DNA from: Pseudomonadota bacterium
Lineage (GTDB): Bacteria; Pseudomonadota; Alphaproteobacteria; Rhizobiales; Hyphomicrobiaceae
NCBI GenBank assembly: GCA_023387235.1
Contig: JAEWIJ010000135.1
Location: 1 to 6,594, forward strand
Reading direction: 5' to 3'
Length of the DNA: 6,594 nucleotides
Shown here piece after piece: positions 1 through 6,059 of the stretch; positions within the stretch are counted from its first letter, which is position 1; every line of letters starts with the position of its first letter. The notes under the pieces were generated by a model that was not told where the DNA came from, did not search any database, and saw only the letters and a program-made list of their open reading frames with translations. The translations under genes and the position numbers were made by a program.

Positions 1-30
1 CGGCTGGGGAGGACATCAAGATAAAAGGAT

Positions 31-146
31 GGAGTCGTTGGCGCTCAGAAGTGCCATCGTTACTGAGCTTCACGCGACTCCGTTTTCACGGCCGTAGAGT
101 CAGCTTACGAAATACGCCTTGTAAGCCGGGCACTTTCAACGACTCC
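31..146. repeat. Nested inverted repeats upstream of the relaxase gene (possible oriT or control region)
   Basis: A perfect 10-bp inverted repeat, GGAGTCGTTG at 31-40 and CAACGACTCC at 137-146, encloses a 6-bp hairpin, GCTTAC (103-108) and GTAAGC (121-126). The word CGACTCCGT occurs directly at 75-83 and 140-148. Transfer origins often lie beside the relaxase gene and carry such repeats, so an oriT or an autoregulatory site is a reasonable guess. No nic consensus was recognised. The 207 bases before the relaxase hold no other convincing gene. Confidence 0.3.
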
Positions 147-207
147 GTCTTGACGAAATCAGGCTTCGCAACATCTCCCACGGCACAACGCACCGTTGGG
201 GTTCAGC

Positions 208-1950
208 ATGTCTCAAGACGACTTCAAACCGAAGCCCGGACGCATCCGCGACACCGCGAGCAACGCGCAACTGCGCACCAACACGCAAGTGCTCAGAGAA
301 ACCGGCCGAGCTGGCGCACGTGCTGTGCGGCAGCGCGGCCACATCACATCGGCGATGCCGAAGCGCGGCATGGGTACCGGCGTGCGCGCGGCTGCCGGCC
401 TCATCGCACCAGGCAGTCGCCGCGTCATCGTCAAGGCACGCTACACACGCATCACCGGTGGCGATATGGGCGCGGCGCGTGCGCACCTCAAATACATCCA
501 GCGCGATGGCGTCACCCGTGAGGGAGATGTGGGGCGGCTGTACGACTCACAGCGCGATGACGTCGATGGCACAGCCTTCCTCGAGCGCTCGGAGAACGAT
601 CCGCATCAGTTCCGGTTCATCGTCTCCGCCGAGGACAGCGCGCGCATGTCGGACCTGAAGCCGTTCATTCGCGATCTCCTCGCACAGATGGAACGCGACC
701 TCGATACCAAGCTCGACTGGGTGGCGGTGGATCACTTCAATACAGGGCATCCCCACACGCACGTCGTCATCCGCGGCCGCGATGACAAAGGCGGTGATCT
801 CGTGATGGCACGGGACTACATCGGCCATGGCGTGCGTGCCCGTGCCCAAGCCTTGGTGACATTGGAACTCGGTCCCGAGACTCAGCTCGAGCGCATCCAG
901 AAGCTCTTCGATGAAGTCAGCCAGGAGAGACTGACGCGCCTCGACCGTCAGCTCATGGCGCGTGCGAAGGACAATATCCTCGTCATCACCGCCACCGAAG
1001 AGAACGATCCGACGCAGCGGACGCTGCGCATCGGACGGCTCAGGGCACTGCAGCGGTTGGGCCTCGCCTCGGAACGGCAAGCGGGCGTGTGGTCTCTCGA
1101 TGCCAACGCTGAAGCCAAGCTGCGCCAGCTCGGCGATCGGGCCGACAAGTTCAAGATGATGCAGCGCGCCTTGAAGGAGGCGGGCATCGAGCGCAGTGCG
1201 GCCGCCATGGCGCTGTTCGAGCGCGGCCCGCGCAAGGTGCCACTCGTCGGCAAGGTCGTCGGCGTCGGCTTGGTCGACGAGATCACGGATCGCACCTGGG
1301 TCATCATCGATGCCGTTGACGGTCGCGTGCACTATGCCGATCTCGGCCGGCTCAACGAAGGCGTCGTGCCGGTACGCGGCAACATCGTCGCACTGGCCGG
1401 TGGCGGCCCCAACGAGAAGCCGTCATCGGCGCCCCGTCTGCATCTGCTGTCCGCGACCGACCTCGAGCGTCAGACCACCTACGAAGGACCGACCTGGCTG
1501 GATCAGGCCATCGTGACAAAATGGCAGCCGGAGATCCGAACGACGGGATTTACCGCCGAGGCTGACAAGGCGCTCAAAGCGCGCACCGACTGGCTCGTCA
1601 ACCGGCAGTTCATCAAGCAATCGCCTGACGGTAAGCAGCTGCCGCGCGCCGACATTATGAACGCGCTGCGTCTGGCAGAGACGCAGCAGCTCGCTGCCGA
1701 TGTTTCACGGCGTCTTAACGCCGCCTTCGTGCCATCCACGCCCGGCGCCCGGATCACCGGCACTTACGATCACGCCATCGCGACACCGACCGGCAAGATC
1801 GCGGTTATCCGCCGCGAGGACACCTTCACGCTTGCGCCGTGGCAACCGGCGCTCGAGCCCTTCCGCGGCCAGGCCGTCGCGGGGATCGTCGGTCCCACCC
1901 GCATGACATGGACGCACGCCCGCGGAAGAGGTCTGCCAGGACGCGCCTGA
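208..1950 (+). CDS. Conjugative relaxase, VirD2-like/MOBP with DUF3363 C-terminal region
   Basis: Relaxase that would nick one strand at the transfer origin, stay covalently bound to the 5' end and pilot the strand during conjugation. Visible: a basic N-terminal tail (1-60); the segment ARAHLKYIQRDG near residues 91-101, with Y96 a likely catalytic tyrosine; and the metal-binding histidine motif H176-x-N-T-x-H181-P-H183-T-H185 followed by VVIRG, as in relaxase motif III. The remainder (about 250-560) resembles DUF3363, the usual partner domain in alphaproteobacterial plasmid and ICE relaxases, and the end GRGLPGRA looks natural. Length (580 aa) is normal to slightly short for the family. The start is taken at ATG 208, which begins the family-like MSQDDFKPKPGRIRD; a TTG at 196 would add four residues. 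The ribosome site is weak (GGGG at 198-201). The frame is intact, but no traG/virD4 or trb gene is in view, so whether the element still moves cannot be judged. Confidence 0.93.
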   Translation: MSQDDFKPKPGRIRDTASNAQLRTNTQVLRETGRAGARAVRQRGHITSAMPKRGMGTGVRAAAGLIAPGSRRVIVKARYTRITGGDMGAARAHLKYIQRDGVTREGDVGRLYDSQRDDVDGTAFLERSENDPHQFRFIVSAEDSARMSDLKPFIRDLLAQMERDLDTKLDWVAVDHFNTGHPHTHVVIRGRDDKGGDLVMARDYIGHGVRARAQALVTLELGPETQLERIQKLFDEVSQERLTRLDRQLMARAKDNILVITATEENDPTQRTLRIGRLRALQRLGLASERQAGVWSLDANAEAKLRQLGDRADKFKMMQRALKEAGIERSAAAMALFERGPRKVPLVGKVVGVGLVDEITDRTWVIIDAVDGRVHYADLGRLNEGVVPVRGNIVALAGGGPNEKPSSAPRLHLLSATDLERQTTYEGPTWLDQAIVTKWQPEIRTTGFTAEADKALKARTDWLVNRQFIKQSPDGKQLPRADIMNALRLAETQQLAADVSRRLNAAFVPSTPGARITGTYDHAIATPTGKIAVIRREDTFTLAPWQPALEPFRGQAVAGIVGPTRMTWTHARGRGLPGRA

Positions 1951-2023
1951 TTTTCACCTGATGCCGCTGGAGTCCTAGTTTGAACGCCGACAGATCCGCC
2001 GATCGCCTTGCATCGGGCAACGC

Positions 2024-2677
2024 CACTACCCACTGGAAATCTACGAGAATGTCGCCGGCGTTCTGGCTAAGCACTACAACGTGCGCCGCAAGCGCTCGGC
2101 TCTGCGTCTCAGCATGAAGGACGGCCGTGATCTCAAGGTCGATGTCGTGCCGGGGCGCTATGTCGACCAAACCAACACGGATGTGTTCATCCATCAGAAC
2201 GAGGAATCGAAGGAGCGCCTCAAGACCAACATCGTCAAGCACATCGAACATGTCAGGGACAGCGGATACACCGATGTCATCATGCTCGGTAAGCTTTGGC
2301 GGACCCGCAACGGCATCGGCATCAAGACCTTCCCGTTGGAGCTGCTGGTAGTCGTCGTGCTCGATGAGGACAACACCGGAACTCTCGAAGATCGGTTCCG
2401 GCGCGTGCTGACGGCCTTCGCCGACCGCATTGACGACCTGCACATCGAGGACCCGGCCAATCGCACCGGCAACGATCTCTCGCATGCGCTCTCAGACAAG
2501 CTTCGGCGCGAGGTTTCCAAGATTGCGCGGAACACGCTCGATACTGCCGACGAGCATGGCTGGGAGCATGTGTTCGGGGCGATCGAGGACAAATCCGCGC
2601 TAGTTCCACGCGTGCAAATCCTTCGCTCTGCCGCTGCCGCGGCTCCCATCGCAACCAAGCCCTGCAGCTGCGAGTGA
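2024..2677 (+). pseudogene. CD-NTase (cGAS/DncV-like nucleotidyltransferase), N-terminally truncated, CBASS-type
   Basis: CD-NTases make cyclic or linear oligonucleotide signals on phage infection and so activate a killing effector (CBASS). Recognisable coding starts near YPLEIYENV (about 2027), upstream of the first usable start, GTG 2081. The strand KVDVVPG carries the third catalytic aspartate (codon 2141-2143). The C-terminal helical (OAS1-C-like) part shows the family pattern W-x-x-x-NGI-x-IK-x-F-x-LELLVV, followed by LEDRFRRVLTAFADRI and LSDKLRREVSKIA. The N-terminal GS motif and DxD metal-binding pair are absent in all frames between 1950 and 2030. The frame closes at TAG 1976-1978, only 26 bp after the relaxase stop. 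A CD-NTase without GS/DxD cannot be catalytic, so this is most likely a remnant created by a deletion or insertion junction. The 198 residues from GTG 2081 compare with roughly 300 or more in complete enzymes. Its stop overlaps the start of the E2-like gene (GTGA, 2674-2677), as expected for a CBASS operon. The clade cannot be assigned by eye. Confidence 0.72.
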
Positions 2678-3344
2678 CGTCACCGTGGTTTGAACGCGAC
2701 CCGTCGGCGCTGACTGCGCTTGAGCGGACCCTGCGCGCGAAGTTCCCAACCTTGCATGCATTCATCGAGGGTGATGTCTGCGAGGTTAGGGGCGCGTTCG
2801 CACCGTGCACGGCGACATCTATCAGCTGAAGATCGTTCTGCCGGTCAGCTATCCGCAGTGGCTGCCGTCGGTCTATGAGACCGGCGGTCGCATCCCGCAG
2901 ATTGTGGATCGCCATGTGTTTCCCGGCGGCTCGTTGTGCCTCGGCACGCCGCTGGCGCTTTGGATCGCCCTTCGGGGCGAATTTAGTATCGAGAGCATCG
3001 TTGACGGCCCGCTTCGCAGCTACCTCATCGGCAACTCACTCGTGGAGGAGGGGCAGCCGTGGCACCATGACGACCGCCCGCATGGGGCGGCTGGCATCGT
3101 GCAGCATCTGGGCGAGCTGATTGGCACGACCGAACCGCTGGCCGCCGGGAGATTTCTACTCGACGTCCTCATAGGGAAGGTGCGCGGCCATTGGCATTGT
3201 CCGTGCGGTAGTGGCCTCATCATCCGAAAGTGCCATCGTGATGCTGTCGATATTCTGCGTGCAGCTCCGCCGTCAATCTTGATGCACGCGGTCGATGTAA
3301 TCCATAAAGATCTTAAGCGTCGCCTAGACCAGGAAGCCGCCTGA
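2674..3344 (+). pseudogene. E2-like (ubiquitin-conjugating fold) CBASS accessory protein with SEC-C-like CPCGSG tail, frameshifted
   Basis: In type II CBASS an E2-like protein handles conjugation of the CD-NTase C-terminus through a catalytic cysteine; short systems have E2 without E1 and JAB. Here the first frame starts at GTG 2674, overlapping the CD-NTase stop, and reads PWFERDP and an amphipathic helix ending FPTLHAFIEGDV (E2 helix 1 and strand 1). It stops at 2827-2829. The fold continues in the next frame from GTG 2805: YQLKIVLPVSYP, then ETGGRIP, DRHV and GSLCLG. Counting from 2805, C45 is the likely E2 catalytic cysteine (TGC 2937-2939). Near the end is C132-P-C134-GSG...C143-H144, a SEC-C-type zinc motif. 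Losing one base near 2800-2805 explains the split; joined, the product is about 223 aa. Starting at GTG 2805 would drop helix 1 and strand 1. A sequencing error is an alternative. Function is inferred from the fold motifs and from the adjoining CD-NTase. Confidence 0.72.
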
Positions 3345-3361
3345 TGTATTTCCCAGGTTGA
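3344..3361 (+). pseudogene. Possible start of a lost downstream CBASS effector gene (MYFPG then stop)
   Basis: An ATG at 3344-3346 overlaps the E2-like stop as TGATG, the usual sign of a translationally coupled third gene. It reads only five codons before TGA 3359-3361. No effector-like frame (phospholipase, membrane, nuclease) could be recognised in the following 300 bases. The link to an effector is an inference from CBASS operon order. Confidence 0.2.
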
Positions 3362-3664
3362 CGCGGCCTCTCCGTTACGGGACGTACTCTCTCGGTATGC
3401 TTGGCGTCGACGTCCAGGCCGCGATCGGTTTCCTAACGTCGTTGGGCAGAGGAAGCGGACATAGAGGCCGGTCCGGACAGTGACTCGCGCTGTTAGGGGC
3501 CGTCCGCTTAAATCGTATGACCGGACCAAGTGCCATGTTCGGCTATGGGCCACAAGCAGACAAATGTGCGGGGTCGATGTGCGCAAAAAACGCTACCTGC
3601 CGAACGAGAAGCGGCCATCTAGTCCCTGTCGGCGGCTGTCGAAGGAGCACGGGAGCGAAGATGA
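3362..3664. other. Gene-less stretch between the CBASS remnant and the HD-domain pseudogene
   Basis: Short frames on both strands are open here, but none has a convincing start, ribosome site or recognisable motif. One plus-strand frame from 3480 runs 98 codons into the HD pseudogene in the wrong frame and is judged a chance opening. The stretch probably contains the eroded N-terminal part of the HD gene and remains of whatever followed the E2 gene. Confidence 0.5.
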
Positions 3665-3977
3665 GACCGTCTGGCCGCTGCCTTCCTGCACGACACCGTC
3701 GAGGACGCGCCCGTCACCATGCAGGAGGTCATCGAGCACTTCGGCAATGAGATCGCCGAGCTTCTGTACTGGCTGACAGAGCAGAACCGGCAACCGCATG
3801 TCACGGCCTCGCGCTGGCCCCCTGGAACGCGAAGCTCATCAAGCTTCCAGATCGTCGACAACACCCGCAACATCGCCGAGCACGACCCCGACTTCGCACT
3901 CGTTTACATGCGCGAGAACTGCGACGTGCTAACCGCCATGGTGCGGATAGAAGGCGACAAGCTCACCAACCATGTCT
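3665..3977 (+). pseudogene. HD-domain protein, RelA/SpoT- or Mesh1-like (p)ppGpp hydrolase remnant
   Basis: Intact relatives hydrolyse alarmones or other nucleotides with an HD-type metal site. Segment one, after TGA 3662-3664, reads AAAFLHDTVEDAPVT (HD and ED metal ligands) then EVIEHFGNEIAELLYWLTEQN, the SpoT-like HD-helix pattern. At about 3808 the matching text moves to another frame, APWNAKLIKLPD (3808-3852), the equivalent of the SpoT LIKLAD strand. Near 3853 it returns to the first frame for VDNTRNIAEHDPDFALVYMREN. Similarity fades near 3975. The N-terminal histidine region expected before the HD motif is missing or scrambled. Two compensating frame changes plus a lost N-terminus make this a pseudogene. 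A continuous frame from ATG 3719 to 4129 exists, but its central and C-terminal parts are out of register with the family. Exact substrate class is uncertain. Confidence 0.68.
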
Positions 3978-4292
3978 CTGCCAGCTGGCCGCCGCGTGGG
4001 TCATGTCGTCTTAAGAGCGCGGGACGCCCGCGTTGGGCACCTCGTCGCGCGCCGCCTCCTTCTTCGCCTCGGCTTTGCGCAGCATCACGTGAAGGTGTTT
4101 GGTCGGCGAGTCGGAGGCCTCGCGATTAGCAATCAGCGTCTGCGGCATGTCCGCATAGGGCGCTCCATGAACGCGAACTAAGAATCAACCGGCGACGGCA
4201 CAGGCCTCCTGCGGCTGTCTGGAGGCGCGAAAGCCTGCACCGGCGCCAATCTCACGCCGAGATAAGGTTGCGGAAGGTTGCTAAGTTTTTGC
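3978..4292. other. Gene-less stretch with small repeats
   Basis: No convincing gene is seen. A minus-strand frame of 45 codons (4148 to 4011) has a lysine/alanine-rich end but no well-placed ribosome site. Small structures are a 6-bp inverted repeat, GCCTCC (4204-4209) with GGAGGC (4221-4226), and a tandem repeat of AAGGTTGC at 4264-4271 and 4274-4281. The hairpin has no T-tract in either direction, so it is not called a terminator. Confidence 0.45.
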
Positions 4293-4502
4293 TCAGTCCG
4301 GTTCGCGTTCGCTGCCCGATGGATTGCCTGGAATCGCCACCTGGATTTGTTGCACGCGCCGGAGCAGGCTATGGGCACGGAACAGCGCGTCCTCGATGCC
4401 AATCTGGGCCGCCGCAAAATCGCCAACCTCGGCAGCGCCCGCCGCCGTCTTGAGGCTCGCGGCCGCTGCCCGGATCTCCGCTACCAGTTCTGTGTTCGAC
4501 AT
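4293..4502 (-). CDS. Small hypothetical protein, alanine-rich and helical (69 aa)
   Basis: Not recognised. The start is taken at ATG 4502-4500 because a strong ribosome site, GGGAGGAGG, sits 5 bases upstream; the longer frame upstream to 4571 lacks such a site. The product MSNTELVAEIRAAAASLK... is rich in alanine and looks like two amphipathic helices (about residues 4-30 and 33-56) and a polar tail, SGSEREPD. There is no signal peptide, membrane segment or cysteine, suggesting a small soluble cytoplasmic protein. It is transcribed in the same direction as the hsp20 run but separated by 167 bases, with its own candidate EcfG promoter, so a role in general stress is an inference from regulation only. 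The real-gene call rests on the ribosome site, the promoter match and clean codon use. Confidence 0.6.
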   Translation of the reverse strand: MSNTELVAEIRAAAASLKTAAGAAEVGDFAAAQIGIEDALFRAHSLLRRVQQIQVAIPGNPSGSEREPD

Positions 4503-4521
4503 GTCGACCTCCTCCCGCGAC

Positions 4522-4546
4522 AACGGTGGGGTAGAACTCAGGTTCC
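4522..4546 (-). promoter_or_regulatory. Candidate sigma-EcfG (general stress) promoter for the 69-aa gene
   Basis: Reading the minus strand: GGAAC (4546-4542), 16 bases, CGTT (4525-4522). This matches the alphaproteobacterial EcfG consensus GGAAC-N16/17-CGTT exactly. The CGTT lies 19 bases before the start codon, leaving a short leader that just holds the ribosome site. Its placement directly before a gene makes chance less likely, though the motif is short. Confidence 0.45.
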
Positions 4547-4631
4547 GGATGCTGTGGGCAACGCGTCTCACCTTGCCTCTACAAATGCGGGCGTTTTGAC
4601 ACTTTCCAACGGTCGAGCGGCTAGCTAGCCC

Positions 4632-4660
4632 AGTTCACCACCCACTGCGGTAGGCGAACT
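4632..4660 (-). terminator. Stem-loop just after the receiver-protein gene, possible transcript 3' end
   Basis: On the minus strand AGTTCGCC (4660-4653) pairs with GGTGAACT (4639-4632): eight base pairs including one G-U, with a 13-base loop, starting 10 bases after the stop codon. No T-tract follows, so it is not a classic intrinsic terminator; it may protect the 3' end or work with Rho. A separate 12-bp palindrome, GGCTAGCTAGCC, follows at 4619-4630. Confidence 0.28.
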
Positions 4661-4669
4661 CCGCGGACG

Positions 4670-5152
4670 TCATCTGCTGGCCGTCCTCTCATCGGAACAA
4701 TCACGCATAAGAAAGTCCCGTCTTTCTCGGCGGTGACGTCGGTCGCTGTCGACCAGCGGCGGCGTCTCAAACTGCTCGAAGATCTTGTTCTGCAGTTGCC
4801 CCACGATGTGCTCAGCATCGCGTGCTCTCATAGCAGCCCGTTGAAGCCGGTGTGGGGCGACGCAGCCGATATAGGGAATGCCGAGGTCCCTGAGCTCGCT
4901 GCAGAGGTCGAACGCCTCGTTGTGGCGGCCCTGGTCGACCACGGCGCCGTCAAACGGCTCGCGTCTGAGCAGGTTGAAGGCATTGATAATGTTCGTGGTG
5001 AGGTGAACATCGGCGCCGGCGCGGCGGAAGGCGTCCGCGAGCTCCGCACCGGCAAGCAATGATCCCTCGACGATGAGGATGGTTTTCCCGCCGAGGTCGC
5101 GGTCCATGTCACCTCGCGAAGAAAAGTCGCGGGCGCGTGCCAGGGCGTTCAT
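4670..5152 (-). CDS. Degenerate response-regulator receiver (CheY-like) protein
   Basis: A 160-residue protein with one receiver-like domain at about residues 23-125. Visible: strand KTILIVEG with acidic E29; helix LLAGAELADAFRRAGADV; strand FDGAVVDQG with D73 in the phospho-acceptor position; strand IPYIGCVAP. Typical receivers have two or three acids at the first strand; here the second position is glycine (G30). The conserved Thr/Ser after strand 4 is replaced by G96/C97, and the late conserved lysine is not evident. Phosphorylation may therefore be weak or absent. The C-terminus (about 125-160) is charged, with no DNA-binding domain, so it would act by protein contact. The start at ATG 5152 is chosen because it follows the upstream stop by one base (TGACATG), implying translational coupling. 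An internal ATG at 5107 with GAGGTGAC before it is the alternative. It is the third gene of the hsp20 run. Confidence 0.78.
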   Translation of the reverse strand: MNALARARDFSSRGDMDRDLGGKTILIVEGSLLAGAELADAFRRAGADVHLTTNIINAFNLLRREPFDGAVVDQGRHNEAFDLCSELRDLGIPYIGCVAPHRLQRAAMRARDAEHIVGQLQNKIFEQFETPPLVDSDRRHRRERRDFLMRDCSDERTASR

Positions 5153-5153
5153 G

Positions 5154-5552
5154 TCAGTGCTCCGATTCCTTTGCCTTACTTGTCGCTTCGATGGGTATTT
5201 GGCGCTCACGCGGCGCTGCAGGAAGACGGCCGTCGGCGATGCGCGCGACCGGACCCGGCGTGATGATGCGATAGTCATAGCCGTGCAGGACGGCGTGTTT
5301 AACTGCAGCGGCGAGAGAGGGAAACCTCAGCCGCGGTGGCGGTTCAAGCGGAGCATCCGCCAGCCAACCACCACCGGGAATCTCGAGTTGAAGAACCCAT
5401 AGCCTCCCGACCGGGAAAATCCGGCACCGTGGGCGACCGGACAGCCCGCCGGCCGCCACCGGCAAGAGTGGCGGGCGGCCTGTGGGCAATATGGCGGGCC
5501 ATGGGCTTAAAGGGGGTGCCTCGCAAAGCGTCAGGCGTTCAGCGCTCATCAT
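5154..5552 (-). CDS. Hypothetical protein (132 aa) between hsp20 and the receiver gene
   Basis: Not recognised. It starts at one of two adjacent ATGs (5552 or 5549), preceded by GGGAGA about eight bases upstream, and ends one base before the receiver-gene start, so the two are almost certainly co-translated. The first 40 residues are rich in proline and glycine. A compact central part, about residues 42-96, reads CRIFPVGRLWVLQLEIPGGG, then RFPSLAAAVKHAVLHGYDYRI. This looks like a small alpha/beta domain of the kind seen in short DUF2188-like proteins, where a tryptophan-containing strand is followed by an alanine-rich helix; that likeness is weak. The tail is polar and lysine-rich. No signal peptide or membrane helix is seen. 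It starts 33 bases after the hsp20 stop, so it probably shares the heat-shock transcript. Confidence 0.68.
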   Translation of the reverse strand: MMSAERLTLCEAPPLSPWPAILPTGRPPLLPVAAGGLSGRPRCRIFPVGRLWVLQLEIPGGGWLADAPLEPPPRLRFPSLAAAVKHAVLHGYDYRIITPGPVARIADGRLPAAPRERQIPIEATSKAKESEH

Positions 5553-5585
5553 CGCTGTTCTCCCGTTGCTGGTGCGATGGTCGGC

Positions 5586-6059
5586 TCAGGCGGCCCGGAG
5601 GCCCGCCGGTCCTGATGGACCTGCCGTGGCCAACTCGGCGGGCGCCCTCGCGCCGATCGGGATGCGACGCGGCTTCAAGGCTTCGGGGAGCTCGCGCTTC
5701 AGGGCGATCTCCAGAAGGCCGTTCACGAGCGTGGCTCCCGTCACCTCGACATGTTCGGCTAGGTCGAACTGACGCTCGAAGGCGGGCCCCGCGATGCCGC
5801 GATGGAGATAGGTCTTGGCGCCGGTCTCCTTGGCCTTGCCGCGCACGGTGAGCTTGTTGTGCTCGTAGACGATTTCGATGTCGTCCTGGTTGAGACCTGC
5901 CACCGCGAGGGTGATGCGATATTGGTCGTCGGCAATCTTTTCGATGTTGTAGGGCGGAAAGCCCGATTCATCGCGCTGCAGCGCATGGGCCAGAAGGTGC
6001 GGAAGCTGGTCGAAGCCGATGCTCGACCGGTACAGGGGAGCGAAATCGAGTGTCGCCAT
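5586..6059 (-). CDS. hsp20: Small heat-shock protein, Hsp20/alpha-crystallin family (IbpA-like)
   Basis: ATP-independent holdase that binds unfolding proteins in the cytoplasm and keeps them refoldable by DnaK and GroEL. The 157-residue product has a short N-terminal arm (FAPLYRSSIGFDQL, typical of class A bacterial IbpA/HspA proteins). Its alpha-crystallin domain spans about residues 36-125, including YNIEKIADDQYRITLAVAG, DIEIVYEHNKLTVRGK and the signature NGLLEIALKRELPE at 113-126. The C-terminal anchor is I133-P-I135, the I-x-I motif used in oligomer assembly, followed by an Ala/Gly/Pro-rich tail. The start at 6059 has a strong AGGAGG six to seven bases upstream; extending the frame to 6149 would run into the leader and is not supported. 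It heads a minus-strand run with the 132-aa and receiver genes and is divergent from groES. Heat control is likely through an RpoH promoter and possibly an RNA thermometer. Confidence 0.96.
   Translation of the reverse strand: MATLDFAPLYRSSIGFDQLPHLLAHALQRDESGFPPYNIEKIADDQYRITLAVAGLNQDDIEIVYEHNKLTVRGKAKETGAKTYLHRGIAGPAFERQFDLAEHVEVTGATLVNGLLEIALKRELPEALKPRRIPIGARAPAELATAGPSGPAGLRAA

Noticed and set aside
51..521. Plus-strand 156-codon frame overlapping the relaxase start
   Set aside because: Arg/His-rich composition of an out-of-frame reading, and it overlaps the well-supported relaxase N-terminus.
547..1332. Long minus-strand frame (261 codons) inside the relaxase gene
   Set aside because: It is a mirror frame of a high-GC gene; the opposite strand carries clear relaxase motifs and this frame has no recognisable domain.
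1826..2485. Minus-strand frame (219 codons) across the relaxase end and the CD-NTase remnant
   Set aside because: It crosses two recognisable plus-strand coding regions and has no motif of its own; a chance GC-rich opening.
2795..2810. Programmed ribosomal frameshift in the E2-like gene
   Set aside because: No slippery heptamer, stop-codon context or downstream structure is evident; simple base loss explains it.
3020..3586. Minus-strand frame (188 codons) over the E2-like gene end
   Set aside because: The plus strand there encodes the SEC-C-like tail; the minus product is arginine/serine-rich with no domain.
4011..4148. Minus-strand 45-codon frame ending in a Lys/Ala-rich segment
   Set aside because: The only GGAG lies too far upstream of the ATG and no family was recognised; it could be the tail of a broken gene, but support is too thin.
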